From Chara braunii (Eukaryota; Streptophyta; Charophyceae; Charales; Characeae): 35,103 nucleotides of DNA. Below, in pieces: positions 1 to 6,850 of the stretch; the stretch's first letter is position 1, and the number at the start of each line of letters is the position of its first letter. The notes below the pieces were generated by a model. That model saw nothing but the letters and a program-made list of their open reading frames with translations. It was not told the origin of the DNA and ran no database searches. Location of the stretch: the NCBI GenBank assembly GCA_003427395.1, contig BFEA01000769.1, forward strand, positions 152,597 to 187,699, given 5' to 3'. A program made the translations under genes and the position numbers.

Positions 1-156
1 TGGTGGTACCAGCTGGGCGGCATAATCCTCGTACGTAGCACGAGAATCAGCGACTAACGCATGCTCCCCGGTAGTGACATCGATTGCTAGCAAGGCAACC
101 GGGTCCGGCGGAGTGAGGAGAGACGTCGCCCCTCTCCTTGCGTAACTCAGTTTCCC
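1..156 (-). CDS. pol: Start of pol (protease side), -1 frame, cut by window edge
   Basis: Read on the minus strand from 156 to 1, an open frame follows gag but lies one base back (-1) from the gag frame. I translated it codon by codon and found no stop up to the window edge (about 52 codons). It includes the stretch PPDPVALLAIDVTTGEHALV. It has no start codon of its own near its beginning and overlaps the end of gag, so it is probably made only as a Gag-Pol fusion by -1 frameshifting at the heptamer at 156-150. By position it should lead into the aspartic protease, but the DTG/DSG active site is not reached here. The pol identity is inferred from position and from the retroelement gag upstream. 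Confidence 0.7.
107..156 (-). promoter_or_regulatory. Candidate -1 ribosomal frameshift signal at the gag/pol junction
   Basis: On the minus strand the heptamer GGGAAAC (156-150) lies in the gag frame as G GGA AAC, the X XXY YYZ pattern for -1 slippage, and the gag stop TGA (149-147) follows at once. Slipping back one base gives GGG AAA CTG and enters the open pol frame. Twelve bases downstream is a perfect 6-bp stem, GGAGAG (137-132) with CTCTCC (122-117). Its loop GGCG (130-127) can pair with CGCC (110-107), so an H-type pseudoknot is possible. The spacer is a little longer than the usual 5-9 nt. The sequence match is seen directly; function is inferred. Confidence 0.6.
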
Positions 157-860
157 GAGTTTGCTGGACGGGGTACGCGTGCCTTGCCCTTTTCGGGGCA
201 TTGTGCGGTCACATGGGTGACTCCGTTGCACCAAAGGCAGTATCCGTACTTCTGACGTAGGTCATAGACCTCCTTGGTGATCTTATATGNNGTNCATGGC
301 TGCCCAGCTCCCGTCGCTGCCGTCTCTTGTGTCGCCTTGTTCTTACGAACTCCCTTGGGACGCTTCGGCGGGAGCGCTGCGACAATTCCTCCATCACCCG
401 AGGATGTTGCTGCAGCGTGGTGGTTGTCGGTTTCCTCAGAAATCACGGCATTGTTATGTGCCGGACGTTGATAGGCCTGCTTAGCCACATAATGCGGTTG
501 GGATTGTCTCTCGTTAGCGGCCTTGTCGTCCGTTTGGATGACCAAGTTCGCTCGATCCAGAATGNCCTGGAATGTGGTATAGTCGTACTCATTACCGAGT
601 GCCGACCNCAATCCCGCGCATGATCGCGAGAAGAACTCGGATCGTTGATTTGGAAACATCAAGTCGAAGCCTGGTGTGGTCACTATCTTTTGCCACTTCN
701 TTGTCCAGTCTCGAGTTGGCATGTTCCCCTGAGAGCATGTGTACACCTCATTCATGGCCGCCTTCACGACATTGCGGACCATGAACCGGGTGAAAAATAG
801 CTGCTCGAACTCCTTCCACGTGATGTGCGTGTGGAGTTCGGCGATGGTGCACTTGTCTGA
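147..860 (-). CDS. gag: Gag with CCHC zinc knuckle, minus-strand gypsy element
   Basis: Gag packages the element RNA in cytoplasmic virus-like particles. The open frame has a capsid-like part (TWKEFEQLFF, then FSRSCAGL and NEYDYTTF) and near its C-terminus a nucleocapsid zinc knuckle, CLWCNGVTHVTAQC, which fits C-x2-C-x4-H-x4-C. It ends at a TGA at 149-147. The first in-frame Met is at 782, but recognisable capsid sequence continues upstream to about 857, then dissolves into Ser codons from a microsatellite, so the true N-terminus is missing or altered. Unknown bases (N at 290, 291, 294, 565, 608, 700) are the only other damage; there are no internal stops. It is therefore younger or better kept than the plus-strand chromovirus next to it. 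Confidence 0.8.
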   Translation of the reverse strand, partial: SDKCTIAELHTHITWKEFEQLFFTRFMVRNVVKAAMNEVYTCSQGNMPTRDWTXKWQKIVTTPGFDLMFPNQRSEFFSRSCAGLXSALGNEYDYTTFQXILDRANLVIQTDDKAANERQSQPHYVAKQAYQRPAHNNAVISEETDNHHAAATSSGDGGIVAALPPKRPKGVRKNKATQETAATGAGQPXXXYKITKEVYDLRQKYGYCLWCNGVTHVTAQCPEKGKARVPRPANSGN

Positions 861-911
861 AGAAGAAGAAGAAGAAGGAGGAGGAGGAGGAGAGAGAGAG
901 AGAGAGAGAGA
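861..911. repeat. GAA/GGA/GA microsatellite
   Basis: A run of GAA, then GGA, then (GA)n units. On the minus strand it lies between the element's 5' leader and the first recognisable gag codons, and has probably replaced or expanded the gag N-terminus. Confidence 0.9.
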
Positions 912-984
912 GCTGACGAGGGAGGGAGGAGAGGTCCTCCGCTCCCAGGTACCTCAGGCGGCAATGGCCGCCGTGCTGGCTTAG

Positions 985-1432
985 TCGCCCTGCTGCTGCT
1001 CCGCTTGTCGCTGCGCAAATGCTGCGCTGCCGCTGCTGCTCCTTGCTCGCTCCTGCGCTAAACTTAGCGCATCAAAACAGCGCTCTGGCGCTGACCATAA
1101 CGCACCGGTAGAGTGCCGGTGGTTCGATGCCTCGAAGTGAGGCCGGACCGGTTCTTTATACCGGTGGGCAGAGGCCGGCCTCACTGCTGCGAGGCCTGGC
1201 CGTGCCCTGAACCGTCCAGATGGACGGTTCAGCCCCAACCGGCGGGCGGCAGCCTCAAGAGCGCCGCCAGGCCCAAACGGTAATGTCGTTTGGGCCTGCC
1301 CGTCGGGTCTGGTCCAAGGTGAGGCCTTTATGGCCTGTAGTACCCCAAGGTCGGGCCTTTAGGCACTGGTGTGTTCCTCTAGCCCTGAGTCGGGTCCGGT
1401 AGGACCCGTGTGGCGTCGAAGATGTAACAACA
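985..1432 (-). repeat. Probable 5' LTR of the minus-strand element
   Basis: On the minus strand this begins with TGTTGTTACATC at 1432 and leads towards the gag at 860-147, as a 5' LTR should. At 1432/1433 the sequence switches abruptly to the other family's LTR A, so this end is well defined by the LTR A alignment. It holds a TATAAA in a hairpin loop and several perfect inverted repeats. The inner end, near 985, is a guess: I found no tRNA primer-binding site there. The stretch 912-984 between it and the microsatellite would be leader. The matching 3' LTR would lie outside the window. Confidence 0.5.
1155..1160 (-). promoter_or_regulatory. TATA box in the minus-strand LTR
   Basis: TATAAA on the minus strand. 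It is flanked by CCGGT and ACCGG arms, so it would sit in the loop of a small hairpin. It is directed towards the gag of the minus-strand element. Confidence 0.4.
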
Positions 1433-1583
1433 TGTGTCGACCCCGAGAATTGAACCCGTGACCTGTGCATTCACAACAGTTGGTAGGCTGTCGTAGGTCC
1501 GTAGGTTGTAGGGGTTCGATCTGTAGACCTGTAGGACAGAGGTCTTAGTGAGTTCGAGAAGTCGTAGTTGTAGCTCTTTTGAA

Positions 1584-1639
1584 GGGTCAAGGTCGTAGCT
1601 GCTACAGTCCTGAAAGGTCAAGGTCGTAGCTGCTACAGT
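1584..1639 (+). repeat. Direct repeat of a GTAGCTGCTAC palindrome in U3
   Basis: The block GGTCAAGGTCGTAGCTGCTA (plus CAGT) occurs twice, 31 bp apart. Each copy holds the 11-bp palindrome GTAGCTGCTAC. LTR C has the same pair; in LTR B the first copy is degraded; the solo LTR lacks the block. Its position upstream of the TATA box suggests a U3 enhancer element. Confidence 0.6.
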
Positions 1640-1898
1640 GTTCAAAAGGCCAAGCCCACAGACTTCCGGAAGGTCCGGAAGTGGCCTTTCGAAGTTGTCT
1701 CACGTTTGGACAGAGGCAAGTGGGCAAGTGGTGAGCCCAACTGCGTTACGTCGGCAGTGCGACTCCATCGAGTTGGCAGTGCAAACCCATGCAGTCAGCA
1801 GTACAGGTCCCAGTCAGTCACAGTCCAGTCAAGCAAGTACCGTGTGGGACTGTGCACCCAGGGCATGGAAAAGGGCCAGACCAACGAGTTACAGAAGT

Positions 1899-1905
1899 AT
1901 AAATC
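1899..1905 (+). promoter_or_regulatory. TATA box of LTR A
   Basis: TATAAAT in the context GAAGTATAAATCAAGAGG, conserved in LTR B and in the solo LTR and absent from LTR C. It marks the U3/R side of the LTR promoter. Confidence 0.65.
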
Positions 1906-2348
1906 AAGAGGCAGCGCCCAGCCATTCATTCATTCCTGCGGAAGCCATGCGGAAGCGCTGCTTGCGCGACTTGTCCGAGGTGGTCTGCAGAGCGCCTGAA
2001 GACGAAGTGGGCAGAGTAGAGGTTGCATAGCCGCCAGCAGGGTTAAGCGGCCATAGCCGCCGTAGGTGGTAGGCGAGTGTAGTGTGTGTGTGTGTGTGAT
2101 ATAGTGTGTCGCGTGTGGGATATCCAGGGTGATCCTGAGTTGAGTGTGTGTGAACAGCGGAGTTGAGCACAGTGACGAACAGAGAGTTGTTGGGCGCAAT
2201 AGCGCCATAGCCATCAGAAGCAAGCTTGCAGTGAACTGTGTTCTTGGTTGCCATATCTCTGAGCTTTGAGTGGGTGCTTGTCGCCAGTTTGGTGAGCTAC
2301 CTGTTTGCATGCATGTGAAGGAAGAAAAGTAAGTGAGTCTGATTGCAT

Positions 2349-2363
2349 CGGTATCAGAGCTGG
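2349..2363 (+). other. Primer-binding site for initiator tRNA-Met
   Basis: CGGTATCAGAGCTGG starts two bases after the LTR end (2347). GGTATCAGAGC matches the complement of the plant initiator tRNA-Met 3' end (consensus TGGTATCAGAGC), with the first T changed to C. It primes minus-strand DNA synthesis. The equivalent site is missing after LTR B. Confidence 0.85.
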
Positions 2364-2461
2364 TACCCGCTATTCCACGCGCCATCGCCATCGAAGAAAA
2401 AGTCCGCCATAGCTGGTCTGCGGAAGAAGAATGACGCCGCGTGCACCTGCAAAGAAGACAA

Positions 2462-2464
<3 letters not shown>

Positions 2465-2553
<89 letters not shown>
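2465..2553 (+). repeat. (AG)n microsatellite in the leader
   Basis: About 44 uninterrupted AG units in the untranslated leader of internal 1. The long Arg-Glu or Ser-Leu open frames here on both strands are artefacts of the repeat. Confidence 0.97.
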
Positions 2554-2556
<3 letters not shown>

Positions 2557-2703
2557 TGGTTGTGCAGTCCAACAAGGGAGAAGGTAGCATCCATAGCCGC
2601 TGAGCTCGGACACTGAGGGACGAAGGAGGAACAGTGGTAGAGAAGGAGGGAGAGACCGAGAGGAGTAGGGTAACCATAGCCAAGGAAGGTAAAGGGAGAG
2701 ACG

Positions 2704-2724
2704 AAAAAAAAAAAAAAAAAAAAA
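2704..2724 (+). repeat. Poly(A) tract in the leader
   Basis: A run of 21 A within a purine-rich section (about 2600-2820) of the chromovirus leader. No open frame of interest is seen here. Confidence 0.9.
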
Positions 2725-2841
2725 GAGAATGAAGATAACCGGGGTGGAAGAAGAAAGAGGCGAGGAAGGAGAAAGGAAGGAGGGAGAAGAGAAAGTGGAG
2801 GCTGGTGAGGAAGAAGACGGCAGCCATAGCCGGGCGAAGAG

Positions 2842-2926
2842 TTGACCGGAGTTGACTGGGAGTTGACCGGGGGTTGACCACAGCGTTGACCAAGCGTTGA
2901 CCGGAGCTGCTGACCGTCAGTTTGAC
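2842..2926 (+). promoter_or_regulatory. Array of seven TTGAC (W-box type) motifs
   Basis: TTGAC starts at 2842, 2852, 2863, 2874, 2886, 2897 and 2922; six are TTGACC and one TTGACT. The first six are spaced 10-12 bp, about one helical turn. TTGAC[C/T] is the core of the plant W-box bound by WRKY factors. The rest of the leader (2927-3244) shows nothing I recognise. The array could also be a simple ~11-bp minisatellite. Confidence 0.6.
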
Positions 2927-3441
2927 CAAGCTGGAGTTCGTATATTCCCGCCAAGCCTTCAGCCTATCCCCTCGCCCTATGGATGTGCACACACCCTGTG
3001 GTACTCGCTGAGTCTGTTTGTCTCTTCTTTCTGCATCGAGTCTCTTTTGTCCAGGTGTAGGAACTCTGTGTATGAAGGATAGGGCCTTGTTGACCAAACC
3101 CACACGGGCTGAGTAGGGCTAAAGACTATGTCTGACGACTCGACTGTCCCGGAGGACACGAACCCTCCCAAGGACCGGTATTGACCGAAAGGCTGCTCGG
3201 TGTGGCACGGTAGGCCCAATATCCGAGCTGTGGGCTGCACAACAGGCTGTCTAAGTCTTGAGAGGACTTGCTGATCTCGTCGTCCTGTTTGCCACGTTAA
3301 ATAATTCCTGAGGAGTAACGGGGGATCTCCTTAAATGCCTCCTGATCAGCAGTGAGTCCTGTAGTGACAGCCATAGTTTAGGTCTAGGCTAGTGACCCTA
3401 GTTGACAGGATCCTATCTAGATTCTGTGGTCCATAGATTGA

Positions 3442-3483
3442 GTCAGTTAGGTTGTGTCAGTTAGGTTGTGTCAGTTAGGTTGT
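3442..3483 (+). repeat. Three 14-bp tandem repeats
   Basis: GTCAGTTAGGTTGT occurs three times in a row (3442, 3456, 3470), followed by a partial copy. It lies in copy 1 of the larger duplication; copy 2 has only one degenerate unit, so it expanded after the duplication or was lost from copy 2. Confidence 0.9.
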
Positions 3484-3550
3484 GTCAGTCAGGGGGTAGA
3501 AGTCTAAGTGGTGAGGAGTGGAACTATTGCCCAGTTGTGCACTTGACACC

Positions 3551-3670
3551 ATGGTTGACACCCGTAGAGGGAAGAGTACTACCCCCTACACCCAGGCTCA
3601 AGAGGAGCAAGCCGCCGCCATTTTAAGAGAGAAAAGAGAAGGCCGTCTAAGTGTTGAGAAGACCTGCTGA
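3551..3670 (+). CDS. Decoy gag start: 39-residue upstream ORF
   Basis: This ORF starts MVDTRRGKSTTPYTQAQEEQ in a good context (CACCATGG) and matches the first residues of the real gag at 3915 (MVDTRTGKSTAPSEAEQARI). It stops after 39 codons, where copy 2 of the tandem duplication begins. It is a truncated duplicate of the gag N-terminus. Ribosomes scanning from the LTR would meet it before the real gag start, so it could depress gag translation. It has no function of its own that I can infer. Confidence 0.6.
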   Translation: MVDTRRGKSTTPYTQAQEEQAAAILREKREGRLSVEKTC

Positions 3671-3914
3671 TCGCGTCGTCCTGTCTGCGACGTTAAATAA
3701 TTCCTAAGGAGTTACGGGGGATCTTTTTAAATGCCTCCTGATCAGCAACAGGTCTTGTAGTGACAGCCTTAGAGTAGGTCTAAGCTAGAGACCCTAGTTG
3801 ACAGGATCCTGTCCGGATTCTGTAAGTCTTTAGATTGAGTCAGTAGGTGTGTCAATCAGGGGGAGTAGAGTCTAAATGGTAGTGGAACCGTTGTCTGGTG
3901 GTGCACCTTTCACC

Positions 3915-5931
3915 ATGGTTGACACCCGTACTGGGAAGAGTACTGCCCCCTCTGAGGCCGAGCAGGCCCGGATTGCCGCCCTTTTGAGAGAGAAGAAAGA
4001 GAAGGAGCTCCTGAAGCAGGCGAAGCTCAAGGCCATTGAGGAGGAGCAGGCAGCGAAGAAGAAGAGATTGGAGGAAGAGATGCTAAGATTTCAAAAGGAA
4101 AAGATGATGATGTTAGAGGGAGAGGAGGAGGAAAGAAGAAGGGCTGCAGAAGAAGCAGCAGCAGCAGAAGAGGAAGAAGAAGAAGAAGAAGAACCCCTTG
4201 AAAGAAGACGTGGAGAACAGAGAGGGGAAGCAAGTGGTACGAAGGAGGAGGACAGATGGAGGGAGAAGAAAATTAGTGAATGGGTGGCTAACTTATCTTT
4301 GGGAGAAGATGAAGAGGCACAGTTATATGTGCCCCAGGAGGCGAGGGAGGCGTTTGCCAGGGCCCTGGAGCTGATAGAGGATCCCCTGGAACGCCAGGCG
4401 ACAGAGGATGAGAAAAAGTTGGAGTGGAAATTGAAGATGATGAGAGAAAAGAAGAGAAGGAGGGACAAAGCCAGCAGAATAGCCGGGGAGGTTGAGCGAG
4501 TGCGAACCGGCAGGCAGGAGCTACAGGCCCAAACAGAGGTTTCTGCCAAGTTAGATAAAGATGACGGGCTTCTTGGAAGTCTTGAGTGAGGCCTGGCTGG
4601 AAGAGCACCAGGCCCGTAAGGGTCAAGAGGTGACCCTGCAAGCAATGCGATCCGGGCTTAGAGAATTTGTGAGCGACATGGTGGGCCACGTCGGGGCCGA
4701 AATTAGAAGATTGAGGGATGGCGTAGACAAGTTCTGCGTTGGCGCCATTGAGACCGCCAAAGTTGTGGCCACAACAGAGGCCACGGCGCGTCCCCGCAAA
4801 GAGCCAGTCAAGTTGAAGTTCCCTAACCCATATAGCGGGAAGAAAGAGGAAAATTTCGATAATTGGGAGGCCAGCATAAACACCTACGTCTTTTTACAGC
4901 ACATAGCCCCCGAGGAACAAGTCCTCATTGCCTTCCACGCCTTAAAAGACGAAGCAGCCAGCTTCGCCAGGTCCCTCGCACGTGCCGCAGATTGCGAGCA
5001 CAACATGATCGCATATTCTAGGCTTACCCCCCTCGCCACTTTCCTCAAACTCCTGCGCAAGAGGTTTGCTGACGTCACTAGGGGCGTCAGGGCCTCCGAC
5101 AAGCTCCAAACCAGCCATTCACGATAGTGGAGGAGTGCGAGAGCACTCAAGGCTGTCATGGACGATTTGGTAGCCGTCCCGGACCACGGGGTCACTGAGA
5201 CCTAGTTGGTTCAGTTGTTTTATCGTGCCATGCCAGAGCCCTTACGAGGGCATTTTTTTGACAAGACCCAGCAGCCCAACATCACATACGATGCATTGAG
5301 TAGGGAGGTGGTCTTGTTTGAGGCCAAGTCAATGCCAGTTTCCACTTTCTGGCACAAAGACTTAGATAAGGGAAAGAAGTGGAAAGGGCGTACCATCTCT
5401 GGTCAGGTTAGGGCCAAGGATCATATGATCCTTACGTTGGAAGAAGGTGGTACTGACGAGGTCCCTTACAGTCAGATTGAGTGGAGCCTCGAGGAAGAGG
5501 ACAGTAGCGTGGGTCAAGGGAGGTCCTATGCTACTGTCGCGGCTGGAGGGAGGCCGCAAAGTAGAGGAGGAGGCCAGGACCAAAGGGGCTAGGCCATGGG
5601 AGGCCGACGATCGGGCGCTCAGGGGGTTGGTGGCCAAAGGAACCGCCAAGAGGGAGGTAGGGGTCAAGGTCCCCCGCCAAATCGCCAAGGTCCCATTCGG
5701 TCCCCACAGAGACAAGGTGGAGGATCACCTCAAAGGAGAGGAGGTTGGCACCCAGTATGGCCGCAAGGCCGACCCTGGGAAGATCTGGGCCCGAACCAAA
5801 AAGTGTGGCAGCAGCGAATGGAGCAGGGTCAGTGCATTTACTGTGGTGACCCTGCCCATATCATAAAATATTGTCCTAAGTATAGACAGGCCCATTGGGC
5901 TGCCCAGGAGTCAAAAGGCAGCCGCCGGTAG
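3915..5931 (+). pseudogene. gag: Gag of internal 1, broken
   Basis: The start at 3915 (CACCATGG) is chosen because the duplicated upstream copy keeps the same context. The N-terminal ~200 residues are very rich in Glu, Lys and Arg with a run of Glu, and are probably a long coiled coil. Then come the capsid-like region (ENFDNWEASINTYVFLQHIA, FHALKDEAASFARSL, KRFADVTRGVRASDKLQ) and a basic Gly/Arg/Gln-rich tail. A CCHC zinc knuckle, CIYCGDPAHIIKYC, lies at about 5832-5874. Breaks: a frameshift near 4565 (first frame stops at 4589), TAG at 5125-5127, TAG at 5203-5205 where internal 2 has CAG, and TAG at 5590-5592. The final TAG (5929-5931) is shared with internal 2 and is probably the true gag stop. 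Confidence 0.85.
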
Positions 5932-6850
5932 GGGTTGCAACTGCCCCTACTATTAGGCCATGTGGGGAAGCGAGCGCACGCATACAGGAAACTCCCAAAC
6001 CACATAAGCCTTTGGCAGAGGTTGTAGGCCCGTGCCTAGTTAGCTGTCCAGAGACTGCTTGTGTTAGCGTCTCTCAAGGCACATCCCTCACAGGCATGGC
6101 AGAGGAATTGAAGGAGAGGATGCCTGTCTGAGCCAAGATGAAGAAAGATAGTAAAGGGCAGCTAGTGTTAGTTGATGTAGAAGTGTTCAGGAGTAGAGTT
6201 GGGGCCCTTATAGATTCAGGGCTACCCGTAGCTATATTAGTCGTAGAGCGCTGAAGAAGTTGAGGCTAGGACTGAAAGTCCAAAAAAGACCCCATAGTTA
6301 GTGTCCTCGCAGACAACCGCACGATGCGAGTTGAGGACTACGTAGAGGGAGTCCAGGCGTATTTTCGCCTAGAGAAAGATGGGAAGGTGGAGAAAGTTTT
6401 CCATTCCCTGACTCTCCTCGTACAGGATGACCTTCCGTTTGACATAGTCCTAGGCATGGACTAAGGAGAGGCAACAGGGGCCACACTCCACTTGAGAGAG
6501 CATGAGTGTAGGCTCCCTAGTCCGTCTGGCGAGGTTAAGACAACCCGCCTGTTCCATGTGTCTGGAGTAGATAACTTCCTTGGCACATTGCTGTCTCAGT
6601 GCTCCCGCGTTTGCGCGACTAGTGAGAAAGGAGCAGTTAGAGGATCAGGTCTTTGTAGTGTATGTAAGGCCTGTCACTGAGACGAATCAAGAGGACAGTT
6701 CCACAGATCCAGCCATTGCCAAGCTGCTGGAGGAGTTCAAAGACTTATATGAGTCGCCGACAGGAGTAGTGTCGCGGCCGATTCAGCACAGGATAGAGAT
6801 AGAGCCTGGCAGTAGAACTCCTAAGGGAGCAGTTTACAAAGTTAGAGGAG
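5886..6850 (+). pseudogene. pol: Protease and N-terminal RT region of internal 1, broken
   Basis: Pol begins in the -1 frame relative to gag, with a 46-nt overlap (5886-5931). A retropepsin-like region holds Asp-Ser-Gly at 6213-6221 (Asp-Thr-Gly in internal 2), followed at once by a single-base loss. Its C-terminal landmark FDIVLGMD is at about 6438-6461, where the next Trp codon has become TAA. TGA at 6129-6131 replaces a Trp codon kept in internal 2. The RT lead-in ([31 protein letters not shown]) follows in another frame and ends at a small deletion and frameshift near 6840. Three frames are needed to follow the protein, so it is not functional. Confidence 0.8.

Larger units (their letters stand above)
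1433..2347 (+). repeat. LTR A (5' LTR, its first ~95 bp displaced)
   Basis: It matches LTR C nearly throughout (for example GAACCCGTGACCTGTG, the doubled GTAGCTGCTAC block and GCATGCATGTGAAGGAAG) and ends in GATTGCA directly before the primer-binding site. The TGAAAC start and first ~95 bp seen in LTRs B, C and D are absent, replaced by the minus-strand element at 1432. It has a TATA box at 1899, and its (TG)n tract at about 2082-2098 is short compared with LTR C. Confidence 0.85.
3245..4005 (+). repeat. Tandem duplication (~396 bp) spanning the gag start
   Basis: Copy 1 is 3245-3640 and copy 2 is 3641-4005. Shared landmarks are TAAATAATTCCT, GGGGGATCT, ATGCCTCCTGATCAGCA, CCCTAGTTGACAGGATCCT and CACCATGGTTGACACCCGTA. 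Both copies therefore carry a gag start codon; copy 1 runs into a stop and only copy 2 continues into gag. Confidence 0.9.

Noticed and set aside
2354-3103. Long Ser-Leu or Arg-Glu open frames on both strands (for example 1930-2613, 2343-2603, 2370-2954)
   Set aside because: They are produced by the (AG)n repeat and purine-rich leader; no motif and no similarity outside the repeat.
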